A stretch of DNA of 64,000 nt from Oceanihabitans sediminis (GTDB taxonomy: Bacteria > Bacteroidota > Bacteroidia > Flavobacteriales > Flavobacteriaceae). Positions within the stretch are counted from its first letter, which is position 1; every line of letters starts with the position of its first letter. Position numbers and translations under genes: made by a program. Below are positions 44,155-52,216 of the stretch, piece by piece. Under the pieces are notes generated by a model. The model saw nothing but the letters and a program-made list of their open reading frames with translations. It had not been told where the DNA came from and made no database searches. Location: the NCBI RefSeq assembly GCF_003337215.1, contig NZ_QPIG01000003.1, forward strand, positions 62,001-126,000. The letters are read 5' to 3'.

Positions 44155-46563
44155 ATGAGCAAACGTAGGATTAAAAAAATAGCTATTATTGGTTCTGGAA
44201 TTATGGGGAGCGGTATCGCTTGTCATTTTGCCAACATTGGTGTAGATGTACTATTACTAGACATTGTACCTAGAGAACTAACCGACAAAGAAAAAGCTAA
44301 AGGATTAACTTTAGAAGATAAAGTTGTAAGAAACAGATTGGTTAATGATGCATTAGCTGCTTCATTAAAATCGAAACCCTCTCCTATTTACAATCAAAAA
44401 TTTGCGAGCAGAATCACTACTGGTAACCTAGAAGATGATATTGCTAAAGTTGCAGATGTAGATTGGATTATGGAAGTGGTTGTTGAAAGATTAGACATCA
44501 AACAACAAGTATTCGAAAAATTAGAAAAATACAGAACTCCTGGAACTCTAATAACCTCTAATACCTCAGGTATTCCTATTAAGTTCATGAGCGAAGGCCG
44601 TAGCGAAGATTTCCAAAAGCATTTCTGTGGAACACACTTCTTCAACCCTGCTCGTTACTTAAAATTATTTGAAATCATACCAGGACCTAAAACAGATAAA
44701 GCTGTATTAGATTTCTTAAATGAATATGGAGAAAAATTCTTAGGAAAAACTTCGGTTGTTGCTAAAGATACTCCTGCTTTTATCGGAAACAGAATCGGTA
44801 TTTTCAGCATACAAAGTTTATTCCACGCAGTTAAAGATTTAGATCTAACTATCGAGGAAGTAGATAAATTATCAGGACCAGTAATTGGTCGTCCGAAATC
44901 GGCAACCTTCCGTACGGTAGATGTTGTAGGTTTAGATACTTTAGTGCATGTAGCAAACGGAATTAGAGAAAATTGTCCGAATGACGAACGCCTAGAGTTA
45001 TTCTCTTTACCAGATTTCATCAGCACTATGATGGAAAACAAATGGTTAGGAAGTAAAACAGGACAAGGGTTCTACAAAAAAGTTAAAAAGGAAGACGGAT
45101 CTTCAGAAATTCTATCTTTAGACTTAAACACTTTAGAATACCGTTCTTCTAAAAAAGCAAAATTTGCCACTTTAGAACTTACTAAAACAGTAGATAAAGT
45201 TGTAGATCGTTTTAAAATCTTAGTTAAAGGAAAAGATAAAGCTGGGGAGTTTTACAGAAAAAGCTTCACTGCCCTATTTGCATACGTTTCTAATCGTATT
45301 CCTGAAATTACAGATGAATTATATAAAATTGACGATGCCATGAAAGCAGGTTTCGGTTGGGAACATGGTCCTTTCCAAATCTGGGATGCAATTGGTGTTG
45401 AAAAAGGTATCGAATTAATGAAAGCAGAAGGTTTAGAGCCTGCTGCATGGGTTAATGAAATGCTAGCTGCAGGAAACACTTCTTTCTACTCAGTAAAAGA
45501 CGGTGCTACTTACTTCTACGATATTCCTAGTAAAAAACAAACGAAAGTTCCTGGTCAAGATGCATTTATCATCTTAGACAATATCAGAAAAACAAACGAA
45601 GTATTTAAAAACTCAGGTGTTGTTGTAGAAGATTTAGGTGACGGAATCCTTAACGTTGAATTCCAATCTAAAATGAACACGATTGGTGGAGATGTTTTAG
45701 CGGGATTAAACAAAGCTTTAGATATAGCTGAAAAAGATTTCGACGGTTTAGTGGTAGGTAACCAAGGCCCTAACTTCTCTGTTGGAGCAAACATCGGAAT
45801 GATTTTCATGATGGCTGCAGAACAAGAGTACGACGAGCTTAACATGGCTATTAAATACTTCCAAGATACAATGATGCGTATGCGTTATTCTGCAATTCCA
45901 ACTATCTCTGCTCCTCACGGAATGGCTTTAGGTGGTGGATGTGAAATTTCATTACACGCAGATAAAGTAGTAGCAGCAGCAGAAACTTACATGGGACTTG
46001 TTGAGTTTGGTGTTGGTGTGATCCCTGGAGGAGGTGGTTCTAAAGAAATGGCTTTAAGAGCTCAAGATCTTTTCCAAAAAGGAGATGTGCAACTAAACAT
46101 CTTACAAGAGCACTTCTTAACTATCGGTATGGCAAAAGTATCAACTTCTGCTTACGAAGCCTTCGACTTAAACCTTTTACAAAAAGGTAAAGACGTAGTA
46201 GTAGTTAATAAAGACCGCCAAATAGCAGTTGCAAAACAACATGCTAGATTAATGGCAGACTCTGGTTATACACAGCCAGTAAGACGTACAGATGTGAAAG
46301 TACTAGGAAAACAAGCATTAGGTATGTTCTTAGTAGGAACAGACTCTATGCAAGACTCTAACTATATCTCAGAACACGATATGAAAATTGCAAACAAACT
46401 AGCTTATGTAATGGCTGGTGGTGATTTATCAGAGCCTACCTTAGTATCAGAACAATACTTATTGGATTTAGAGCGTGAAGCATTCTTAAGCTTATGTACA
46501 GAACGTAAGACTTTAGAAAGAATCCAACACATGTTAACAAAAGGGAAACCACTTCGCAACTAA
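44155..46563 (+). CDS. fadN: 3-hydroxyacyl-CoA dehydrogenase / enoyl-CoA hydratase fusion (FadN type)
   Basis: An 802-residue bifunctional beta-oxidation enzyme. The dehydrogenase is N-terminal: NAD loop IIGSGIMGSGIACHFA near 11-26, GTHFFNPARYLKLFEIIPG with the catalytic His, and a C-terminal 3HCDH part to about 440. The enoyl-CoA hydratase/crotonase domain is C-terminal (about 490-700) with oxyanion-hole segments NFSVGANIGMIF and HGMALGGGCEISLHADKV. This order is the reverse of E. coli FadB and matches Bacillus subtilis FadN. It forms the fadN-fadA-fadE set with the next two genes. Confidence 0.93.
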   Translation: MSKRRIKKIAIIGSGIMGSGIACHFANIGVDVLLLDIVPRELTDKEKAKGLTLEDKVVRNRLVNDALAASLKSKPSPIYNQKFASRITTGNLEDDIAKVADVDWIMEVVVERLDIKQQVFEKLEKYRTPGTLITSNTSGIPIKFMSEGRSEDFQKHFCGTHFFNPARYLKLFEIIPGPKTDKAVLDFLNEYGEKFLGKTSVVAKDTPAFIGNRIGIFSIQSLFHAVKDLDLTIEEVDKLSGPVIGRPKSATFRTVDVVGLDTLVHVANGIRENCPNDERLELFSLPDFISTMMENKWLGSKTGQGFYKKVKKEDGSSEILSLDLNTLEYRSSKKAKFATLELTKTVDKVVDRFKILVKGKDKAGEFYRKSFTALFAYVSNRIPEITDELYKIDDAMKAGFGWEHGPFQIWDAIGVEKGIELMKAEGLEPAAWVNEMLAAGNTSFYSVKDGATYFYDIPSKKQTKVPGQDAFIILDNIRKTNEVFKNSGVVVEDLGDGILNVEFQSKMNTIGGDVLAGLNKALDIAEKDFDGLVVGNQGPNFSVGANIGMIFMMAAEQEYDELNMAIKYFQDTMMRMRYSAIPTISAPHGMALGGGCEISLHADKVVAAAETYMGLVEFGVGVIPGGGGSKEMALRAQDLFQKGDVQLNILQEHFLTIGMAKVSTSAYEAFDLNLLQKGKDVVVVNKDRQIAVAKQHARLMADSGYTQPVRRTDVKVLGKQALGMFLVGTDSMQDSNYISEHDMKIANKLAYVMAGGDLSEPTLVSEQYLLDLEREAFLSLCTERKTLERIQHMLTKGKPLRN

Positions 46564-46583
46564 TTGCGGATAGTAATAAGGAA

Positions 46584-46639
46584 TTAGTACTAAGGATGAA
46601 AATATCACTAAATACTAATTACTAACAACTAAATACTAA
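46584..46639 (+). repeat. TACTAA-rich repeat cluster between fadN and fadA
   Basis: The 81-bp gap contains the palindrome TTAGTACTAA (46584-46593) and two exact copies of ACTAAATACTAA (46607-46618 and 46628-46639), 21 bp apart, with a further TTACTAA between them. The other operon gaps here are short or plain, so this stands out. It could be an operator or simply expanded low-complexity sequence. Confidence 0.6.
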
Positions 46640-46644
46640 AACAA

Positions 46645-47835
46645 ATGAAAACAGCATATATAGTAAAAGCATACAGAACCGCAGTTGGTAAAGCGCCAAA
46701 AGGTGTGTTCCGTTTTAAAAGAACCGATGAATTAGCAGCTGAAACCATTCAGCACATGATGAAGGAACTTCCAAATTTAGATAAAAAGCGTATTGACGAC
46801 GTAATCGTTGGAAACGCAATGCCAGAAGGTGCACAAGGATTAAACATGGCACGTTTTATCTCCCTAATAGGATTAGATAGCGTAGATGTTCCTGGTGTAA
46901 CTGTAAACCGTTTCTGTGCTTCAGGTATTGAAACAATTGGTATAGCAACTGCAAAAATTCAAGCAGGAATGGCAGATTGTATTATTGCAGGAGGTGCAGA
47001 AAGCATGAGTGCAGTACCAATGACAGGATTTAAACCAGAATTAAACTATGACACCGTAAAAGCTGGTCATGAAGATTATTACTGGGGAATGGGAAATACT
47101 GCAGAAGCAGTTGCAAAACAGTTTAAAGTATCTCGTGAAGATCAAGACGAATTCGCTTATAACTCTCATGTTAAAGCATTAAGAGCTCAAGCTGAAAACC
47201 GTTTCCAAGACCAAATTGTTCCTATTGAAGTAGAGCAAACATATATTGATGCTAACGGAAAAAAAGCTACTAAATCCTATACAGTTACTAAAGACGAAGG
47301 TCCTCGTGCAGGAACTAGCGTAGAAGTTTTAGGAAAATTACGCCCTGTATTCGCTGCCGGTGGTAGTGTAACTGCAGGTAACTCTTCACAAATGAGTGAT
47401 GGTGCTGCCTTTGTAATGATTATGAGCGAAGAAATGGTTAAAGAATTAAATCTTGAACCAATTGCTCGTTTAGTAAACTATGCAGCAGCAGGAGTAGAAC
47501 CTCGTATCATGGGTATCGGACCAGTAAAAGCAATTCCTAAAGCTTTAAAACAAGCAGGTTTAAAACAATCTGACTTAGAGTTAATCGAATTGAACGAAGC
47601 ATTCGCTTCACAATCTTTAGCGGTAATTAGAGAATTAAATCTTAACCCAGGTATTATTAACGTAAATGGTGGAGCTATTGCTTTAGGTCACCCATTAGGA
47701 TGTACAGGAGCAAAACTATCCGTACAACTTTTTGATGAAATGCGTAAGCGTGACATGAAAGGAAAATACGGAGCAGTAACTATGTGCGTTGGTACAGGTC
47801 AAGGAGCTTGCGGTATATTCGAATTTTTAAACTAA
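46645..47835 (+). CDS. fadA: Acetyl-CoA C-acyltransferase (3-ketoacyl-CoA thiolase)
   Basis: A 396-residue thiolase that cleaves 3-ketoacyl-CoA in the last step of beta-oxidation. The nucleophilic Cys is residue 91 in NRFCASGIETIGIA. The His of GGAIALGHPLGCTGAK near 348-363 and the second Cys in MCVGTGQGACGIFEF near 381-395 complete the active site, and NEAFASQS gives the oxyanion-hole region. It is the second structural gene of the operon, with an unusual 81-bp repeat-rich gap before it. Confidence 0.95.
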   Translation: MKTAYIVKAYRTAVGKAPKGVFRFKRTDELAAETIQHMMKELPNLDKKRIDDVIVGNAMPEGAQGLNMARFISLIGLDSVDVPGVTVNRFCASGIETIGIATAKIQAGMADCIIAGGAESMSAVPMTGFKPELNYDTVKAGHEDYYWGMGNTAEAVAKQFKVSREDQDEFAYNSHVKALRAQAENRFQDQIVPIEVEQTYIDANGKKATKSYTVTKDEGPRAGTSVEVLGKLRPVFAAGGSVTAGNSSQMSDGAAFVMIMSEEMVKELNLEPIARLVNYAAAGVEPRIMGIGPVKAIPKALKQAGLKQSDLELIELNEAFASQSLAVIRELNLNPGIINVNGGAIALGHPLGCTGAKLSVQLFDEMRKRDMKGKYGAVTMCVGTGQGACGIFEFLN

Positions 47836-47862
47836 TAAAAGAACTTAATACAATATTATAAA

Positions 47863-49671
47863 ATGGCAGATTTAGAAAAAGATATCCTACGTGGAGGTCA
47901 ATTCTTAGTAAAAGAAACAAATTGTGAAGACGTTTTTACTCCTGAAGATTTTTCAGAAGAACAAACGATGATGAAGGAAGCCGTAATGGAATTCAATGAT
48001 CGTGAAATCATTGCAAACAGAACAAGATTTGAAGCTAAAGATTATGCATTAACAGAAGAAGTAATGCGTAAAGCTGGGGAACTTGGGTTTTTAGGAGTTG
48101 CTGTTCCTGAAGCTTACGACGGATTAGGAATGGGTTTTGTTTCTACGGTATTAACATGTGATTATATCTCATCTGGTACAGGTTCTTTTAGTACAGCTTT
48201 TGGTGCACACACAGGTATTGGTACAATGCCAATTACCCTATACGGAACAGAAGAGCAAAAGAAAAAATACGTTCCTAAATTAGCAACAGGTGAATGGTTT
48301 GGTGCATACTGTTTAACAGAGCCAGGTGCAGGATCGGATGCAAACTCAGGAAAAACAACTGCAGAACTTTCTGCAGATGGAAAATCTTATAAAATTAACG
48401 GACAAAAAATGTGGATCTCAAATGCAGGTTTCTGTAGCTTGATGATTGTTTTTGCTCGTATTGAAGATGACAAAAATATTACTGGTTTTATTGTAGAATA
48501 CGATAAAAACAACCCTAACGGAATTACTTTAGGTGAAGAAGAACACAAATTAGGTATTCGTGCATCTTCTACACGTCAAGTATTCTTTAATGATACGGTT
48601 GTTCCTGTAGAAAACATGTTGGCTGGTCGTGGAGAAGGATTTAAAATCGCCATGAACGCACTTAACGTTGGACGTATTAAATTGGCTGCTGCTTGTTTAG
48701 ATTCTCAAAGAAGAATTTTAACTACTGCTGTTAACTACGCAAACGAACGTAAACAATTTAAAACACCAATCGCAGATTTCGGAGCTATTAAAGTGAAACT
48801 TGCTGAAATGGCAACAAACGCTTACGTTGGTGAATCTGCAACCTATAGAGCTTCTAAAAACATTGAAGACAGAATCGCTTTACGTGAAGCTGCTGGAAAT
48901 ACACATCAAGAAGCAGAGTTAAAAGGTGTAGAAGAATATGCAATTGAATGTTCTATCTTAAAAGTAGCTGTTTCTGAAGATGTACAACACTGTGCAGATG
49001 AAGGAATCCAAATTTTTGGAGGAATGGGATTCTCTGAAGAAACTCCTATGGAAGCTGCTTGGAGAGATGCTAGAATTGCTCGTATTTACGAAGGTACTAA
49101 CGAAATCAACAGAATGTTATGTGTTGGAATGTTAGTGAAGAAAGCAATGAAAGGTCACGTAGATTTACTAGGTCCTGCGCAAGCAGTTCAAAATGAACTA
49201 ATGGGTATTCCTTCTTTTGAAACTCCAGACTACTCAGAGTTATTCTCAGAAGAAAAAGAAATGATTAAGAAACTGAAAAAGACTTTCTTAATGGTTGCTG
49301 GTGCTGCTGTTCAAAAGTTTGGACCAGACTTAGAACAACACCAACAATTATTAATTGCTGCTTCAGATATCTTAATTGAAATCTATATGGCAGAATCTGC
49401 AATTTTAAGAACAGAAAAGAATGCAAAGCGTTTTGGTGAAGAGTCTCAGACTGTACAAATTGCAATGTCAAAACTTTACTTATACCAAGCGGTAGATATC
49501 ATCGAAAAGAAAGGAAAAGAAAGTATTATTTCTTTTGCTGAAGGAGATGAGCAACGTATGATGTTAATGGGACTTAAGCGTTTTACTAAATATCAAAACT
49601 ATCCAGATATCGTTGATTTACGTAACGAAATCGCAGAAAAAGTAAAAGCAGAAAATAAATATTGTTTTTAA
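47863..49671 (+). CDS. fadE: Acyl-CoA dehydrogenase, long form (FadE type)
   Basis: A 602-residue FAD enzyme catalysing the first oxidation of acyl-CoA. The core (about 20-430) contains AYCLTEPGAGSDANSGKTTA, KMWISNAGFC and the catalytic Glu 410 in RIYEGTNEINRML. A C-terminal extension of about 170 residues follows. This length matches the B. subtilis FadE / very-long-chain ACAD group rather than the 380-residue short-chain enzymes. Electrons would pass to ETF, which is not encoded here. It is the last gene of the operon; a terminator follows. Confidence 0.94.
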   Translation: MADLEKDILRGGQFLVKETNCEDVFTPEDFSEEQTMMKEAVMEFNDREIIANRTRFEAKDYALTEEVMRKAGELGFLGVAVPEAYDGLGMGFVSTVLTCDYISSGTGSFSTAFGAHTGIGTMPITLYGTEEQKKKYVPKLATGEWFGAYCLTEPGAGSDANSGKTTAELSADGKSYKINGQKMWISNAGFCSLMIVFARIEDDKNITGFIVEYDKNNPNGITLGEEEHKLGIRASSTRQVFFNDTVVPVENMLAGRGEGFKIAMNALNVGRIKLAAACLDSQRRILTTAVNYANERKQFKTPIADFGAIKVKLAEMATNAYVGESATYRASKNIEDRIALREAAGNTHQEAELKGVEEYAIECSILKVAVSEDVQHCADEGIQIFGGMGFSEETPMEAAWRDARIARIYEGTNEINRMLCVGMLVKKAMKGHVDLLGPAQAVQNELMGIPSFETPDYSELFSEEKEMIKKLKKTFLMVAGAAVQKFGPDLEQHQQLLIAASDILIEIYMAESAILRTEKNAKRFGEESQTVQIAMSKLYLYQAVDIIEKKGKESIISFAEGDEQRMMLMGLKRFTKYQNYPDIVDLRNEIAEKVKAENKYCF

Positions 49672-49691
49672 TATTAAGTTTAGTTAATTGT

Positions 49692-49725
49692 AAAAAGCCG
49701 TTTCGTAATTGAAACGGCTTTTTTA
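49692..49725 (+). terminator. Rho-independent terminator
   Basis: Stem AAAAAGCCGTTTC / GAAACGGCTTTTT with a 6-base loop, after fadE. Confidence 0.9.
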
Positions 49726-49755
49726 TTTTCCTTATTTTAGAGCAAAATTAATTCC

Positions 49756-51411
49756 ATGAAAAACGTACTATTTTTAATCACTTGTTTTATAGCATCTTCT
49801 TGCCTATCCCAAAAAAATCAGAGCTTATTTCAAGATCAAAATAAATTCACAAAACAAGATACCCTTCGTGGAAGCATCACTCCAGAACGCGAATGGTGGG
49901 ATTTAACCTATTACCATTTAGATATAAAAGTACAACCAGAAGAAAAATTTATATCCGGAAAAAACACCATTCAATACACGGTTTTAAAAGAAAACAACAC
50001 CTTACAAGTAGATTTACAGTCTCCGCTACAAATAACCAAAGTAACCCAAAATAATAAAGAACTAGAAGTTGAACATCAAGGTAATGCGCATTTTATAAAA
50101 CTACAAGAAAAACAAAACATTGGTGAAGTAAAAACAATTGACGTGTATTATGAAGGAAAACCTAAAGAAGCCGTTAATGCTCCTTGGGATGGTGGGCTTT
50201 CTTGGAAAAAAGATAAAAACAACAATCATTTTATAGCAACTTCCTGTCAAGGATTAGGTGCAAGCGTTTGGTGGCCAAATAAAGACCATATGTATGATGA
50301 AGTGGATAGCATGCTTATAAGTGTCACAAACCCTAAAGGCTTAACAAACATTTCAAACGGAAGACTCCGAGATTTAGTAGTAAACAAAGATAATACCGTT
50401 ACTTCTCATTGGTTTGTTTCTAACCCAATTAACAATTATGGCGTGAATATAAATATTGGAGATTATGTACATTTTTCTGAAGTTTATGCTGGGGAGAAAG
50501 GGGATTTAGATATGGATTATTTTGTACTTCGTGATAATTTAGAAAAAGCGAAGAAGCACTTTAAAGATGCGCCAAAAATGATAGAAGCTTTTGAACACTG
50601 GTTTGGTCCCTACCCTTTTTATGAAGACGGATTTAAACTAGTAGAAGCTCCATATTTAGGAATGGAGCACCAAAGTTCTATTACCTACGGAAACAAATAC
50701 AAAAAAGGATATTTAGGAAACGATTTATCAGGTACTGGCGAAGGATTAAAATTCGATTTTATTATCATCCATGAATCAGGACATGAATGGTTTGCAAACA
50801 ATATTACAAATAAAGATATTGCAGATATGTGGATTCATGAAAGCTTCACAGCCTATTCCGAAAACCTCTTTTTAGATTATCACTTTGGTAAAGAATCTTC
50901 TGCAAAATATGTAATTGGTACAAGAAGAGCTATTCTAAACGACAAACCAATAATTGGTGCGTATCATGTAAATAACGAAGGTTCTTCAGATATGTATTAT
51001 AAAGGAGCAAACATGCTTCATACCTTACGCCAGTTGGTAGAAGATGATGAAAAATGGCGACAAATATTACGCGGATTAAACCAAGAGTTCTATCACCAAA
51101 CAGTTAATACAGAGCAAATTGAAAATTATTTAAGTAAACATACAGGTATTGACTTAACCGCATTCTTTAATCAGTACTTACGTGATGTTAGAATTCCGAC
51201 TTTAGAATATAAAATAGAAGATAGTGAATTGAAGTTTCGTTGGACAAATATTGTTATAGATTTCGATATGCCTATTCAAATAAAACTAAATGGTATAGAG
51301 CAATGGATATACCCAAACAAAGATTGGAAATCCCTAAAGCTACAGCAAAACAAAACAGATGTTGTTTTGGATGAAGATTTTTATATAAAAACGAAGCTAG
51401 TAACTTGGTAA
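49756..51411 (+). CDS. M1 family zinc aminopeptidase, lipoprotein
   Basis: A 551-residue metallopeptidase. The lipobox ASSC gives Cys 16, so it is anchored in the envelope. The zinc site is HESGH at 339-343 with the third ligand Glu 362 (WIHESF), the exact HExxH-x18-E spacing of M1. The exopeptidase motif is GMEHQS (GxMEN-like with His in place of the last Asn), and YYKGANMLHTLR carries the transition-state Tyr. The N-terminal beta domain spans about 45-230. It is shorter than PepN-type enzymes and lacks the long helical C-terminal domain. It probably trims peptides at the cell surface or in the periplasm. Confidence 0.92.
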   Translation: MKNVLFLITCFIASSCLSQKNQSLFQDQNKFTKQDTLRGSITPEREWWDLTYYHLDIKVQPEEKFISGKNTIQYTVLKENNTLQVDLQSPLQITKVTQNNKELEVEHQGNAHFIKLQEKQNIGEVKTIDVYYEGKPKEAVNAPWDGGLSWKKDKNNNHFIATSCQGLGASVWWPNKDHMYDEVDSMLISVTNPKGLTNISNGRLRDLVVNKDNTVTSHWFVSNPINNYGVNINIGDYVHFSEVYAGEKGDLDMDYFVLRDNLEKAKKHFKDAPKMIEAFEHWFGPYPFYEDGFKLVEAPYLGMEHQSSITYGNKYKKGYLGNDLSGTGEGLKFDFIIIHESGHEWFANNITNKDIADMWIHESFTAYSENLFLDYHFGKESSAKYVIGTRRAILNDKPIIGAYHVNNEGSSDMYYKGANMLHTLRQLVEDDEKWRQILRGLNQEFYHQTVNTEQIENYLSKHTGIDLTAFFNQYLRDVRIPTLEYKIEDSELKFRWTNIVIDFDMPIQIKLNGIEQWIYPNKDWKSLKLQQNKTDVVLDEDFYIKTKLVTW

Positions 51412-51432
51412 AGCTTCAAGCATTTACAAGAA

Positions 51433-52110
51433 CTACTCTACTCGTTTTAAACCTTCTATATTTTCAATTTTAATAAGTTTTCCTTGGGTGGTAATATATC
51501 CTTCTTTCTTTAACTGAGATAAAATACGAATAGCAGACTCTGTAGCAGTACCAACAAAATTAGCAAAATCCTCTCTTGAAAACTGAATAGCTAAAAAACC
51601 TTCCTCATCAACACCAAAAGTCTCATGTAAATAAATTAACACTTCGGCTATTCTATTTTTAACCGATTTTTGAGCCATATTCACAATCACATTATCCGAA
51701 TTTCTAAGATCGGCTGCCATTTGCTCTAAAATAGAATTACTAAAATTTGGGTTTTTAGCTAAATCATTAATAATTTCAGATTTAGGAATAAAGCATATTT
51801 CCATATCATTAAGAGCTACAGCAGTAAGGTTAGCCGATTCACTACCTATTAAAGATCGTTGCCCTAACAAATCGCCTTTTACTACAAGCTTTACAATTTG
51901 CTCTCTTCCGTTAGAGCTTAATTTAGAAAGCTTACAAGCACCGCTTTTAATACAATAAACACCATTAACAGATTCCCCTTCTTCAAAGATGGTTTCTCCT
52001 TTTTTTATAAACATACTAGTCTTACAACTAGAAACACGAAGCAACTCCTCTTTTGAAAGAGTTTTTAAAGCATTAAATTGTTTTATAATACACTGTTCAC
52101 ACTTACTCAT
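51433..52110 (-). CDS. Crp/Fnr-family regulator, FNR-like cysteines
   Basis: A 225-residue regulator: cyclic-nucleotide-binding-like beta barrel (about 20-140), dimer helix, and C-terminal winged helix with recognition segment VGTATESAIRILSQL near 186-200. Cys 4, 7, 29 and 106 are notable. Cys 4-x2-Cys 7 lies 99 residues before Cys 106 in MEICFIP, the same interval as Cys 23 to Cys 122 (VCEIP) in E. coli FNR. FNR Cys 29 has no equivalent at its position, so cluster binding is uncertain. The recognition helix keeps Glu 191 and Arg 195 of the FNR ExxSR motif but has Ile at 194 instead of Ser. It is divergent from the cbb3 locus and probably controls it. Confidence 0.85.
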   Translation of the reverse strand: MSKCEQCIIKQFNALKTLSKEELLRVSSCKTSMFIKKGETIFEEGESVNGVYCIKSGACKLSKLSSNGREQIVKLVVKGDLLGQRSLIGSESANLTAVALNDMEICFIPKSEIINDLAKNPNFSNSILEQMAADLRNSDNVIVNMAQKSVKNRIAEVLIYLHETFGVDEEGFLAIQFSREDFANFVGTATESAIRILSQLKKEGYITTQGKLIKIENIEGLKRVE

Positions 52111-52143
52111 AGCCCTTGTTTAATAGATTTGTAAAATTAAGTA

Positions 52144-52191
52144 AAACATGACAAATATCATATTTAAAACCAAGAAGTTTGGTGATTTTTG
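52144..52191 (+). promoter_or_regulatory. Fnr-like site and promoter of ccoI
   Basis: Palindrome AAACATGA-N6-TCATATTT (52144-52165; centre 52154.5), core ATGAC-AAAT-ATCAT. A -7-like GATTTTTG (52184-52191) has its last base 36.5 bp from the centre. There is no -33 TTG, as expected at an activator-dependent promoter. On the minus strand, GATATTTG at 52152-52159 could be the -7 element of the Crp/Fnr gene, so the same site could repress that gene. Confidence 0.6.
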
Positions 52192-52216
52192 TTACAGGTA
52201 TAAATGGGTATAAATT

